NCBI RefSeq assembly: GCF_946222835.1
Contig: NZ_CAMIHD010000023.1
Location: 1 to 25,312 of the forward strand
Direction: 5' to 3'
DNA: 25,312 nt
DNA from: an uncultured Corynebacterium sp.
GTDB lineage: Bacteria > Actinomycetota > Actinomycetes > Mycobacteriales > Mycobacteriaceae
Of the stretch, positions 1-7,582 are shown one piece after another. The notes beneath the pieces are model-generated. The model searched no databases, was not told where the DNA came from, and saw only the letters and a program-made list of their open reading frames with translations. How positions within the stretch are numbered: position 1 is the first letter of the stretch; each line of letters opens with the position of its first letter. A program made the position numbers and the translations under genes.

Positions 1-75
1 CTGATAAACTCAACCGAAACATAAGAAGTGTTTCCACGACCACTAGAATCCGCCAGATATAAAAAGTAAACAATA

Positions 76-92
76 AGTTAATCTTAGTTAAT
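76..92. repeat. Tandem 7-bp direct repeat upstream of bacteriocin gene
   Basis: AGTTAAT occurs at 76-82 and again at 86-92, so the copies are 10 bp apart, one helical turn. The spacing and position upstream of the bacteriocin gene suit a regulator binding site. The surrounding 1-118 is A/T-rich and holds no convincing gene; a possible -10 (TATAAA, 58-63) precedes the repeat. The operator role is inference. Confidence 0.35.
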
Positions 93-108
93 AAAAGTGA
101 AACTCTTT

Positions 109-120
109 ATCGTTAACGAT
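109..120. promoter_or_regulatory. 12-bp perfect palindrome
   Basis: ATCGTTAACGAT is its own reverse complement and lies about 80 bp before the best ribosome binding site of the bacteriocin gene. A second inverted repeat follows, AATAATT (131-137) and AATTATT (142-148). Together with the direct repeats at 76-92 this looks like a regulated promoter region or structured leader. No regulator can be named. Confidence 0.35.
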
Positions 121-484
121 GACAACTATTAATAATTATGAAATTATTTTATCGGCCCGGAAAACGGGTATTTCATTTCGGAAAAGGAGAGAAATAGATG
201 CGGAAAAAAGTCTGGCTTCCGCAGCCGCTGCTTTTGTACTAGGTGCTAGTGCACTTGGGGGAACTGCTTTGGCAGGAGAACTTGTCGATGGGGGTATGTG
301 GGAACACGGTAAGGGTGGAGGACGAGTGTGGTCGAACTACCACCATCCCAGTGTTAATCACGGTAGTTCCGTGAATGGCCACAAGTACGTTGACTCTGGC
401 TGCCAGCCAGCGAATACGTGGGCCCGTGCGCAGGCATCATCTCGTTGGCTCGGGGCGGATGGCGCTTATTACCGCTTGTGTTAA
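119..484 (+). CDS. Lactococcin 972-family bacteriocin precursor (start region frameshifted)
   Basis: The predicted product is a secreted class II-like bacteriocin of the lactococcin 972 family, whose prototype binds lipid II and blocks septum formation. The mature part fits the family: a short start GMWEHGKG, the core VWSNYHHPSVNHGSS, and an aromatic C-terminus AYYRLC. Before it lies a hydrophobic stretch ending in TALAG, where signal peptidase would cut at ALA. The open frame begins at 119, but that ATG has no ribosome binding site and adds an untypical charged N-terminus. The well-placed ATG at 198 is in another frame and would join this one only if the six-A tract at 204-209 had seven A. 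The gene may therefore be inactive, phase-variable, recoded or miscalled. The two genes that follow are the standard partners of this family, which supports the identification. Confidence 0.8.
   Translation: MTTINNYEIILSARKTGISFRKRREIDAEKSLASAAAAFVLGASALGGTALAGELVDGGMWEHGKGGGRVWSNYHHPSVNHGSSVNGHKYVDSGCQPANTWARAQASSRWLGADGAYYRLC
185..242 (+). promoter_or_regulatory. Ribosome binding site and frameshifted original start of the bacteriocin precursor
   Basis: AGGAG (185-189) sits 8 nt before an ATG at 198-200, by far the best translation start here. That frame reads only 14 codons and stops at TAG 240-242. A six-A tract at 204-209 follows directly. One extra A, or a -1 slip by the ribosome, would give MRKKSLASAAAAFVLGASAL, a textbook Sec signal peptide that runs into the bacteriocin frame. 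Confidence 0.65.
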
Positions 485-500
485 TAGAAGGTAAGCGTCA

Positions 501-528
501 CAAGGGTCGCCGTCATGGGCGACCCTTG
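501..528 (+). terminator. Hairpin after bacteriocin gene, probable partial terminator
   Basis: CAAGGGTCGCC (501-511) pairs perfectly with GGCGACCCTTG (518-528) around a 6-nt loop, followed by CTTTAGTT. It lies between the bacteriocin gene and its membrane protein gene. A leaky terminator here would give more bacteriocin transcript than transporter transcript; that role is inference. Confidence 0.65.
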
Positions 529-549
529 CTTTAGTTAAGGAAGTATTTC

Positions 550-2514
550 ATGAAAGAAGGCGTTAGCCTTTCTCAACGAATTCTCGCCGCATTTTGCGTA
601 CTATCCGCATTGTTCTTGGGGTATTGGGCGTTTGCGATGACGCAGTCGGAGGGAATATTTGAAACCGGCTCTTTCATTAACGTCGGATCGAATGATGGCC
701 AGGGCTCTGAAATTCTTGCTGCACTCGATGAGGCTGCGCAATCGAAGGGTGAGCGCATTGCAGTGGAGCTCGAGCAACCGGACCATACCGACGTCTACGC
801 CGCAGGGGACTTTGGCAGCAGTTGGTACGACACGATTGCGCCGGGCAGTCCAGTTCGCGTACACGATCTGTCGGAATTACCGGATGAGGATCCGCGTCAG
901 CTTCTCCAACTGTCCGGAGGCGAGGATTTCAAAAATACAGTGTATGGGATTCTGGATGCTTACAGCGCGCAGCACCAGGAACTTGAAAGCCTAGAGTGGT
1001 CGTTCCTTTTTACGGATACCGCGCTAGCCGGAATTTATTTTTTGATTCTGGCCACGTGCTTTGCTGTCGTCGTGGCCGGCGCGATCGCACGAACGAGGGA
1101 TTATGCCGTGTGGCAGCTCATGGGACTATCGCCTAGCGTCATATTTGCACGTGAGTTTCGGCGTTCTTATGCAAGTGCATTTCTTAGTGCACTGGCCATC
1201 GGGGCGGTGGCATTGGTGCTATGCGCAATATTAGTTTCACCACGAGTGATGCTAGGGATTATGCGTTACTCGGCAGTATTTCTGTTCCCGCTTCTCGCTG
1301 TCATGGTGGTGGCATTCCTCCTGACTACATGGGCGTGTAAAAAGCTAGCGCTGAGGGATCGGCTCAAAGGGAAGCTGCCGCAGCGCAGTACCGTGGCAAT
1401 TGTCGTTTTGTTGAAACTCGTGCCCTGCATTGCAGCTGTAGGACTCATAGCCCCAGCACTAAACCACCTGCATGAAGTGGAGGTGCAAAATGGCGTTGGT
1501 AACTTCTGGAAGCAAGCCGATGATTTGCAGATCCTGGAACTTTCAGGGGCGCGTGATAGCGATGGCATCGTAGATTCAACACACAAGTTAGCCGAGCTTG
1601 CGCGGGCTAAATCTGCGGTTGGTCAGTTTCAATATGTACAGTTTTCTGAGGACTCACCGGCAGAGTTCGGTGGAGTCGGCCGGGATATGCTCAGTTTCAA
1701 TTACACGGCAGCGATGCGTTCGGTGGAAGGCCCACTGCGCGAGGAATTGCAGAATAGTCCGCCGCACGAGCCCACGAGGTATATTCCGCGAGGACTGGAA
1801 GGCATTGCAGATTCGGTCCCGAAGGACTTCTATTGCAGCGAGCACGAATGCCCAGTGGAGATCCTCGATAGTGATGACTTTGACGTAGCTACTTGGCAGA
1901 TAGATGAAACTGGTTGGGGAGAACAGATAAAAACTGCGGGGCCGGTGATGACCATCTTTCCGGACGACCAGCTGCCGTCAGATAGAACCATTGTTGCCGG
2001 CATGACTCAGAATGGCACTGGCTTTCTGGGTGGGGTTCCGCCTGAGCTTCGCGATGATCCGGACCTTAGCAACTTCGTTTTGAAGACCAACTCGGCTGCA
2101 CATCTTTGGGCCAAGGGAAACGCTTCGCTGCGTGCCGATACCGTTGCGTTGGTCCTCGGTGTCATTGCTGCGGCTTTGATTGCGCTAACCATGGCGGTCA
2201 TTGCGGGCTTTTTGTATCGAAAGTTGTTTGCACAGCGGCTTCGCGTCTACCGGTTCATGGGAATCCCCATGACTCGGGCGTATCGATATTTATGGCTTGC
2301 TGACGCCGCAATCTGTTGCGTCACCATCGCTTATCTATGGTTTAAAGGCGGCCAAGCACGAGAGCTAGAACGCATGAATAGTATGCCCGCCGTCGTCGCT
2401 CAGCTGAAAGTAACGCCAGAAGCAATGGCCTACGGGGTTGAGCTTTCGATTCTTGTGGCTGTCGTTTCAGTAATGACAATGGTGCACATCTCATATCGGG
2501 CAGGAAAGAGATAG
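550..2514 (+). CDS. Lactococcin 972-associated integral membrane protein (putative immunity/export)
   Basis: This is the large membrane protein that accompanies lactococcin 972-type bacteriocins, about 650 residues in the family and 654 here. It probably forms the permease of an ABC system with the next gene, for export or self-protection; the exact role in the family is not settled. Hydrophobic segments lie near residues 10-30, 155-180, 207-230, 240-262, 281-303, 533-556, 580-600 and 630-648. A large polar region (about 310-530) is probably extracellular, giving a MacB/FtsX-like layout. The ATG at 550 has AAGGAAG upstream. The gene lies 65 bp after the bacteriocin frame and 4 bp before the ATPase gene. 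Base composition is more A/T-rich than in the genes after 3200. Confidence 0.85.
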   Translation: MKEGVSLSQRILAAFCVLSALFLGYWAFAMTQSEGIFETGSFINVGSNDGQGSEILAALDEAAQSKGERIAVELEQPDHTDVYAAGDFGSSWYDTIAPGSPVRVHDLSELPDEDPRQLLQLSGGEDFKNTVYGILDAYSAQHQELESLEWSFLFTDTALAGIYFLILATCFAVVVAGAIARTRDYAVWQLMGLSPSVIFAREFRRSYASAFLSALAIGAVALVLCAILVSPRVMLGIMRYSAVFLFPLLAVMVVAFLLTTWACKKLALRDRLKGKLPQRSTVAIVVLLKLVPCIAAVGLIAPALNHLHEVEVQNGVGNFWKQADDLQILELSGARDSDGIVDSTHKLAELARAKSAVGQFQYVQFSEDSPAEFGGVGRDMLSFNYTAAMRSVEGPLREELQNSPPHEPTRYIPRGLEGIADSVPKDFYCSEHECPVEILDSDDFDVATWQIDETGWGEQIKTAGPVMTIFPDDQLPSDRTIVAGMTQNGTGFLGGVPPELRDDPDLSNFVLKTNSAAHLWAKGNASLRADTVALVLGVIAAALIALTMAVIAGFLYRKLFAQRLRVYRFMGIPMTRAYRYLWLADAAICCVTIAYLWFKGGQARELERMNSMPAVVAQLKVTPEAMAYGVELSILVAVVSVMTMVHISYRAGKR

Positions 2515-2518
2515 AAGA

Positions 2519-3172
2519 ATGAATGAGGCCGTAATAAAGATTCGGGAAGGTCGCTACTCCATTGCTAAACGCACCTTGTGGTCCGGCGTGGATATAGATA
2601 TCGCGCCAGGGCAAGTAGTCGCCTTAACTGGGCCTTCGGGCTGCGGAAAAACCACGCTATTAAATTGCTTAGGTCTTCTGGACTCGCTCACCGGCGGAAG
2701 CATGGAAGTGCTCGGTCACGATGCTACGCGTATGAAAGAAAGGCAGGCGCGAAAAGTGCGTCGCAACGATATTGGCTATCTATTTCAGGATTTTGCTCTG
2801 GTTGATACCGATTCGGTTGCCGATAATTTGGCTGTAGCATTGCCTCCTAAGACGCCGCAGGCTAAGAAGTCAGAAGTTATTTCCGGTGCGCTGGAGCAGG
2901 TGGGCTTAGCTGGGCGAGAGAAGGAGAAAGCATTTTCCTTAAGCGGTGGCGAACAGCAGCGAGCTTCTTTTGCCCGTATCTTGGTACGCACCCCGAGCCT
3001 CATCTTGGCGGATGAGCCAACTGCGGCTCTCGACAGTAAGAACAGTGACCGCGTGCTGTCCCTACTGCAGGAGCAAGCCGCTGCTGGTGCTGCTGTCGTC
3101 GTGGTTACCCACGATGATCGAGTCCGGGATCAATGTAGCGAGGTATTCGAGCTCAGCGCGTATTGCCATTGA
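2519..3172 (+). CDS. ABC transporter ATP-binding protein of lactococcin 972 type
   Basis: This cytoplasmic ATPase should power the membrane protein encoded 4 bp upstream. Walker A is GPSGCGKTT (residues 38-46), the Q-loop glutamine is near residue 90 (YLFQDF), the signature is LSGGEQQR (141-148), Walker B is LILADE (161-166), and the H-loop is VVVVTHDD. At 217 residues it has the compact size of LolD/MacB-like ATPases. The start ATG at 2519 has GGAAAGAG just before it. The last 20 bp overlap tail-to-tail with the methyltransferase gene on the other strand, so this end is probably the right-hand junction of an acquired cassette. Confidence 0.9.
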   Translation: MNEAVIKIREGRYSIAKRTLWSGVDIDIAPGQVVALTGPSGCGKTTLLNCLGLLDSLTGGSMEVLGHDATRMKERQARKVRRNDIGYLFQDFALVDTDSVADNLAVALPPKTPQAKKSEVISGALEQVGLAGREKEKAFSLSGGEQQRASFARILVRTPSLILADEPTAALDSKNSDRVLSLLQEQAAAGAAVVVVTHDDRVRDQCSEVFELSAYCH

Positions 3173-3920
3173 AACTTTTAGGTTGCAATACCAACGTCAA
3201 GTTAGACACCGCAAACTCCCGTACCCCTGGCACACGGGTGAGCCACCAAGCCCAGCTGGGGTGATAGCGGGGGAAGGCGAGTTGGAGCGCGCCGGTGCGC
3301 TGTGCCCAGTGGAGGCCGGCGGAACAGGGGACGTCGAAAAGCGAAGTGCCAAAGACATTCTTGGGCGGATGGCCGTGGCGGCGGGTATAGCGATCGCGGG
3401 CAAACTCGCCGCCTATGTAGTGCTCCCACAGGCCGGTCTCGTGGCCGCCAAAGGGGCCGAGCCACACCGTGTAGCTCAGGATGGTAAGTCCGCCGGGGCG
3501 GGTTACGCGCAGCATCTCCTCGCCCATATCCCAGGGATTGGGGATGTGCTCGGCCACGTTGGAGGAATAGACCACGTCAAAGGAATTATCGGCAAAGGGC
3601 AGGTTGGTGCCATCGCCACGCACGGAATTGCTTAAATGGATGCCGGCCGCAGACATCTCGCCGGCATCTGGCTCCAATCCCACATAGCGGGCGCCGCGCC
3701 GGGAAAAGGCGTCCGCAAAATAGCCCGGTCCGCCGCCGACATCGAGCACCCGTGCTCCGAAAAGCTGCACGCCCAAGTCGCGGCCGAGGTTATCCACCAG
3801 CGCGGCCGTATCCTCCGCGAGCCCGCCGTAGAAAATCTCCGGGCGCGTCTGCTCAAAGCGGAAGGAACGCAGCAGCTGAATGGAGCGGCGGAGCGTGGCC
3901 ATCTCACGGGTATGTCTCAT
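3153..3920 (-). CDS. Class I SAM-dependent methyltransferase (Rv0224c-like)
   Basis: The product is a 255-residue methyltransferase of the Methyltransf_11 type. SAM motif I is VLDVGGGPGYF (58-68), followed by an acidic residue in VGLEPD and by a motif II/III region NSFDVVYSSNVAEHI. The substrate is unknown; its place beside a GT4 gene and lipoglycan genes suggests envelope or glycolipid modification. The same divergent pair, methyltransferase and glycosyltransferase, is Rv0224c/Rv0225 in M. tuberculosis. The ATG at 3920 may be leaderless; a second ATG at 3902 is possible. The last eight or so codons, including the stop, lie in sequence shared with the bacteriocin ATPase gene, so the native C-terminus may have been replaced when the cassette arrived. 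Confidence 0.85.
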   Translation of the reverse strand: MRHTREMATLRRSIQLLRSFRFEQTRPEIFYGGLAEDTAALVDNLGRDLGVQLFGARVLDVGGGPGYFADAFSRRGARYVGLEPDAGEMSAAGIHLSNSVRGDGTNLPFADNSFDVVYSSNVAEHIPNPWDMGEEMLRVTRPGGLTILSYTVWLGPFGGHETGLWEHYIGGEFARDRYTRRHGHPPKNVFGTSLFDVPCSAGLHWAQRTGALQLAFPRYHPSWAWWLTRVPGVREFAVSNLTLVLQPKSFNGNTR

Positions 3921-3944
3921 AACCCACTAGGCTAATACCTCACG
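3921..3944. promoter_or_regulatory. 24-bp divergent promoter with overlapping -10 elements
   Basis: Only 24 bp separate the two start codons. On the minus strand TAGCCT (complement of 3929-3934) ends 8 nt before the methyltransferase ATG. On the plus strand TAATAC (3933-3938) ends 6 nt before the glycosyltransferase ATG, and TAGGCT (3928-3933) is an alternative. The spacing fits leaderless transcripts both ways. Neither side shows a Shine-Dalgarno sequence. Confidence 0.5.
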
Positions 3945-5054
3945 ATGAAGATTCTTTTACTATGCTGGCGCGATACCACCCATCCACAAGGCGGTGGTTC
4001 GGAGCGCTACTTGGAGCGCGTGGGAGAGTACCTGGCGTCTGAAGGCCACGAGGTGGTCTTTCGCACCTCCAAGCATATGAACGCCGCCCACCGCGAGGTG
4101 CGCGACGGCGTGCGCTATAGCCGCGGTGGCGCCAAATTCGGCGTGTATCCGCGTGCCTGGGCGGCGATGTTGGCCGGCCGCCTGGGGTTGGGAGACCTGC
4201 GCGGAGTGGATGCGGTAATCGATACCCAAAACGGCATCCCCTTCTTCGCTCGCCTGGTTTCTGGAGCACCGACGGTGCTGCTTACTCACCATTGCCACCG
4301 CGAACAGTGGCCGGTGGCGGGCCCTCTCCTCGGTCGGCTTGGTTGGTTCCTTGAGTCCCGAGTGGCCCCGCGCGTCTACCGCGGCGCTCCCTATGTCACC
4401 GTGTCTGAGGCCTCCCGCGAGGATTTAGAGGCGCTGGGCATTAAGGGCGCGCACATCATCGCCAATGGCCTGGACCCGGTTCCGGATCACGTTCCTTCCC
4501 TGGAACGAGAGGCCGAGGTGCACTTAGTCACGCTCTCGCGTCTGGTGCCGCATAAGCAGATCGAGCATGCCATGGATACGGTGGCGCAGACCCCGGGCGC
4601 GGTCCTGGACGTCATCGGCTCCGGCTGGTGGGAGGCTAACCTGCGCGCCTATGCCGAGGAGCATGGGGTAAGCGATCGCGTGCGCTTCCGCGGCCAGGTG
4701 ACCGAGGACTATAAGCACGCCCTGCTCGCCCGCGCCGATGCCTTGCTTATGCCCTCGCGCAAAGAGGGGTGGGGTTTGGCAGTAATGGAGGCGGCCCAAC
4801 ATGGGGTGCCCGCCGTAGGTTATACGTTTGGCCTGCGTGACAGCGTTACCAACGGCAAGACCGGCATCCTAGTAGAGCGCGAAGAGGACTTCGTGGCGGC
4901 CACCAAGCAGCTGCTTGCCGACGCCCCCCTTCGCCGCACCCTCGGCTCCAACGCGCGGGATTTTGCCGCTAGCTTCTCGTGGAAGAAGACCGGCGAGCAG
5001 TTCGCGGAATTGCTGCAAGGGCTAGTAGCGGACACGCCATCCACAAAGCGGTAA
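3945..5054 (+). CDS. GT4-family glycosyltransferase (Rv0225-like)
   Basis: This is a GT-B fold retaining glycosyltransferase of 369 residues. The N-terminal part opens with ILLLCWRDTTHPQGGGSERY, the glycine-rich acceptor-side loop of GT4 enzymes. The C-terminal half carries the donor-binding EX7E motif KEGWGLAVME with E274 and E282, preceded by LVTLSRLVPHK and followed by GVPAVGY. Donor and acceptor are unknown; conserved linkage with aftD and the DUF3068 gene points to lipoglycan or glycolipid assembly on the cytoplasmic face. The start ATG is probably leaderless. The last 86 bp overlap the 3' end of the convergent membrane protein gene. Confidence 0.88.
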   Translation: MKILLLCWRDTTHPQGGGSERYLERVGEYLASEGHEVVFRTSKHMNAAHREVRDGVRYSRGGAKFGVYPRAWAAMLAGRLGLGDLRGVDAVIDTQNGIPFFARLVSGAPTVLLTHHCHREQWPVAGPLLGRLGWFLESRVAPRVYRGAPYVTVSEASREDLEALGIKGAHIIANGLDPVPDHVPSLEREAEVHLVTLSRLVPHKQIEHAMDTVAQTPGAVLDVIGSGWWEANLRAYAEEHGVSDRVRFRGQVTEDYKHALLARADALLMPSRKEGWGLAVMEAAQHGVPAVGYTFGLRDSVTNGKTGILVEREEDFVAATKQLLADAPLRRTLGSNARDFAASFSWKKTGEQFAELLQGLVADTPSTKR

Positions 5055-6387
5055 GCGCCCACGGAACCTGCGGCCGCGGCGCGTTGGTTTCCGCGGCTAT
5101 GGCACCGTCCACCACGACCACACCGACGCCGACCTCGGCCAGCCGGTTCATATCGTGCTCTTCCCACGCGTGCAGCGCCGCCCGGTAGTGCGGCGAGGCT
5201 TGGTCCACCACGGTCCCGTCTACGCTCAATTCTCCTGATTCCACCATGGCCACCGCCTTGGAGTAGGGGTCGACGGCCACGCCGCCGGGTACCTCCACGA
5301 GGTTGGCGCGCTCCGGGAAGAAGGCCACGCGGCCGTCAATCGCGCGCACCAACTCCTCATCTATCCCCGTATCCCGCGGCGCGAGCACAGCGAGGCGTCC
5401 CGGAACGGGCAGCAGCTGCACGGTCGCGGCCATGGTGGCCAGTGCCGCCGGAAGATTCGGCAGCGCCCCCAGTGAGGCCACATAGAGCGGCAACGCCAAC
5501 ATGGTCAGTTTCCCGCTATCGCGCAGCAGCGCCGCCCCCGGTACGTGATCGATGGACCACACCAGAGCACCGGGAACCAGCCAGAAGAACATCGCTCCGC
5601 CGAGCCCCATCGCCGCGAGGACGCTTAACCGTGCGGGAACCCGCCACGCCCCGAGCAGGGCGATGATCGCCACGATGACGCCGCACACGGCGAATCCGAT
5701 GGCCGCCTCCGCATTCCAGATACCGCCGAGCCGCAGCAGCGCGCCCGCGGTGCCGACGTAGTCTTCTGCCCGCGGGCCAAACGCGGCCACCGCCGCCGCG
5801 GTATCGCCGGGCGCGGCGGGGTTGAACATGCCCGGAATGGCCCACGGCAAGCACAGAATCACGCCGCCGAGCGCTACCCGCTTGCGGCAGGTCACCGCCG
5901 CGGTCACCACGGCAAAGAGCCCGCCCGTAGGGGTAAGCGATGCTCCCCACATGGCCAGCCACGCCACCCAGCTGTGCTTTCTTCCAGCCCACGCGATGAC
6001 CGGCAACAGCCACGCAGCCACTGCAAGCGACCACTGGCCCTGCAGGAGACGCTCGATGACGAAGGGATTGGCCACCGCCACCGCCATCGCGCTCACCGCG
6101 GCGACTGTAGAGCGTGCCCAGCGCGCCGCGGTGAGCGCGGAGGACGCGGCGGCGGCAAAAATGAGCACCCGTGCCGCCCACGCGCCGCCCACGAGAGCAA
6201 GGAAACCGTCCTGCGGTGCGTTGCGGGCGGGCAAACTGCCGTCACCAAAGGCAGAAGGGGAAAGCGCCGGATGGTCAAGCAACGCCATATCGCGCCACAA
6301 GAACTCGCCGGGCAAGGCAAAGGGCCAGCACACCGCGGCCACGAGGAGGGTGCCCCAGATGAGGAGTAAAAGACGCCTAGCCTTCAC
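4969..6387 (-). CDS. Polytopic membrane protein, Rv0226c-like (possible GT-C type)
   Basis: The product has about ten hydrophobic segments separated by short loops and a polar C-terminal region of about 150 residues. The stretch ANPFVIERLLQGQW resembles the NPF-ERL-GQW pattern of actinobacterial polytopic proteins related to GT-C transferases, but no catalytic site can be assigned. Its place between the GT4 gene and the DUF3068 gene matches Rv0226c. I chose the GTG at 6387, which overlaps the end of the DUF3068 gene by 11 bp and starts MKARRLLLLIWG, giving 472 residues. An ATG at 6432 would add an unlikely cysteine- and proline-bearing leader inside the upstream gene. The stop lies inside the glycosyltransferase gene on the other strand. 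Confidence 0.75.
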   Translation of the reverse strand: MKARRLLLLIWGTLLVAAVCWPFALPGEFLWRDMALLDHPALSPSAFGDGSLPARNAPQDGFLALVGGAWAARVLIFAAAASSALTAARWARSTVAAVSAMAVAVANPFVIERLLQGQWSLAVAAWLLPVIAWAGRKHSWVAWLAMWGASLTPTGGLFAVVTAAVTCRKRVALGGVILCLPWAIPGMFNPAAPGDTAAAVAAFGPRAEDYVGTAGALLRLGGIWNAEAAIGFAVCGVIVAIIALLGAWRVPARLSVLAAMGLGGAMFFWLVPGALVWSIDHVPGAALLRDSGKLTMLALPLYVASLGALPNLPAALATMAATVQLLPVPGRLAVLAPRDTGIDEELVRAIDGRVAFFPERANLVEVPGGVAVDPYSKAVAMVESGELSVDGTVVDQASPHYRAALHAWEEHDMNRLAEVGVGVVVVDGAIAAETNAPRPQVPWALTALWMACPLLALAAIPRTARRSSSTRS

Positions 6388-7531
6388 GGTGGCGGCGCAT
6401 GTACATATAGGCGGCACAGAGCAATAGACCAACGCCGATGGCCTTGCCGGCCCAGCCGACCACCATCAAGGCGCGAATGGTGCGAATGACCGGACGTACC
6501 TCATCAAGGCGCTCCGCGCGGGTCTCATCGGACCAGCGCAGATCGGCGGCGAAGATGGAGCGGTCTTCTGTATCGTCATTCGCCACCATGGTGCCGGCTT
6601 GCTTTTCGTCCGCGGCAAAGAAGATCTTGATGTTCTCGCGCAGGTCCACCATGGTGCCGGTGGTGGGCTCGACGGAGATATCGCGGCCGATGGTATAGAA
6701 GGGCTCCACCGTGACTCGGTCAGTGGCATCTAAGCCGAGGAGTTCGCGCGACTCGGCGTCGTAGAACCGCTTTGCCGGCCCGGAGATGCGGAAATCCTCG
6801 GCCGCTAGTTGCTTATCGCCAGTGCCGGTATCGACCTCGGTGGTAATGCTCTTGCGCATATCAGCCAAGGAAATGGGCTGGATATCGTGGTGGAAAGAAT
6901 AGGTGGGGATACCGTCGAGCTTTTCCGTCGTGGTGAAGTCCACCGCCGTGGAGGATTGCGTCGCTAGGTCGAAAAACGGATAGGAGCGCTGCTCGGTACC
7001 GGAGGGAAAGAAGTAGTTGATCCCATCGCGCTCGAAGTCGGTGCGGGCCATGCCGGTATCCAGCGCCGGTAGGACAAATTTCCAATGATCTTTCGGCGCA
7101 GCGACTGGGTAGGTGGACTCGCGGTTCAACACGGAATGCTCCGTGATTTGGGCAAGGGGAGTATCCCCGGCGAGCAGGCGAGAGAGCGAATCGGAGTTAG
7201 CGAGCGCATCATCTTCTGCCACCTCGGAGGTCGTGGTATTGCGCTCGATAGTAAGCAGGTCGTGGTGCAGGTAGCACCACATGGGTGCCTGCTTTTCTTG
7301 GCACTGCGGGTCCTTGCTATCGCCAGAGGCTTTGGCCCCGGCGATGAACTCGGGCGCTTCCATCCACACCCCGGCCGACGGCGCGGTGACGGTGTTGATG
7401 TTTTGGTCGAAGGCCAGCGGCCGAGTCTGATTGTTATACAGCGGCGGCACCACGGTACCCAGCACCAAGAAAATGACGGCGGCAATGAAAACCCACGCCA
7501 GTGGCGAGCGTGGCCAAAGGTAGCGTTTCAT
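6377..7531 (-). CDS. DUF3068-family membrane protein (lipoglycan maturation)
   Basis: The 384-residue protein has an N-terminal transmembrane helix (about 12-33), a large extracytoplasmic domain, and a C-terminal helix (about 347-377) followed by a short basic tail. This is the layout of DUF3068 proteins. From memory, the C. glutamicum homologue (NCgl2760; Rv0227c in M. tuberculosis) is needed for lipomannan maturation and lipoarabinomannan synthesis. Recognisable stretches are FERDGINYFFPSGTEQRSYP and AKRFYDAESRELLGLD. The gene is divergent from the TmaT-like gene and overlaps the following membrane protein gene by 11 bp, so the two are probably cotranscribed. A CATACT hexamer ends 6 nt before the ATG, suggesting leaderless expression. 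Confidence 0.87.
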   Translation of the reverse strand: MKRYLWPRSPLAWVFIAAVIFLVLGTVVPPLYNNQTRPLAFDQNINTVTAPSAGVWMEAPEFIAGAKASGDSKDPQCQEKQAPMWCYLHHDLLTIERNTTTSEVAEDDALANSDSLSRLLAGDTPLAQITEHSVLNRESTYPVAAPKDHWKFVLPALDTGMARTDFERDGINYFFPSGTEQRSYPFFDLATQSSTAVDFTTTEKLDGIPTYSFHHDIQPISLADMRKSITTEVDTGTGDKQLAAEDFRISGPAKRFYDAESRELLGLDATDRVTVEPFYTIGRDISVEPTTGTMVDLRENIKIFFAADEKQAGTMVANDDTEDRSIFAADLRWSDETRAERLDEVRPVIRTIRALMVVGWAGKAIGVGLLLCAAYMYMRRHREG

Positions 7532-7582
7532 TGCAGTAGTATGTCCAATCAGTTTCAGGTCGATCCGGGGTTAGGAGCAAGC
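7532..7582. promoter_or_regulatory. Divergent promoter, overlapping -10 elements; RBS for acyltransferase
   Basis: On the plus strand TAGTAT (7537-7542) is a good -10 and would start RNA near 7550. AGGAG (7573-7577) then lies 5 nt before GTG 7583. On the minus strand CATACT (complement of 7538-7543) ends 6 nt before the DUF3068 ATG. The two hexamers overlap by 5 bp. The plus-strand ATG at 7541 falls inside this -10, which argues against it as a start. Confidence 0.5.

Noticed and set aside
7085..7540. Upstream extension of the acyltransferase frame
   Set aside because: The added 152 codons are antisense to the DUF3068 gene and show no membrane or acyltransferase features. A good -10 and ribosome binding site place the start at 7583.
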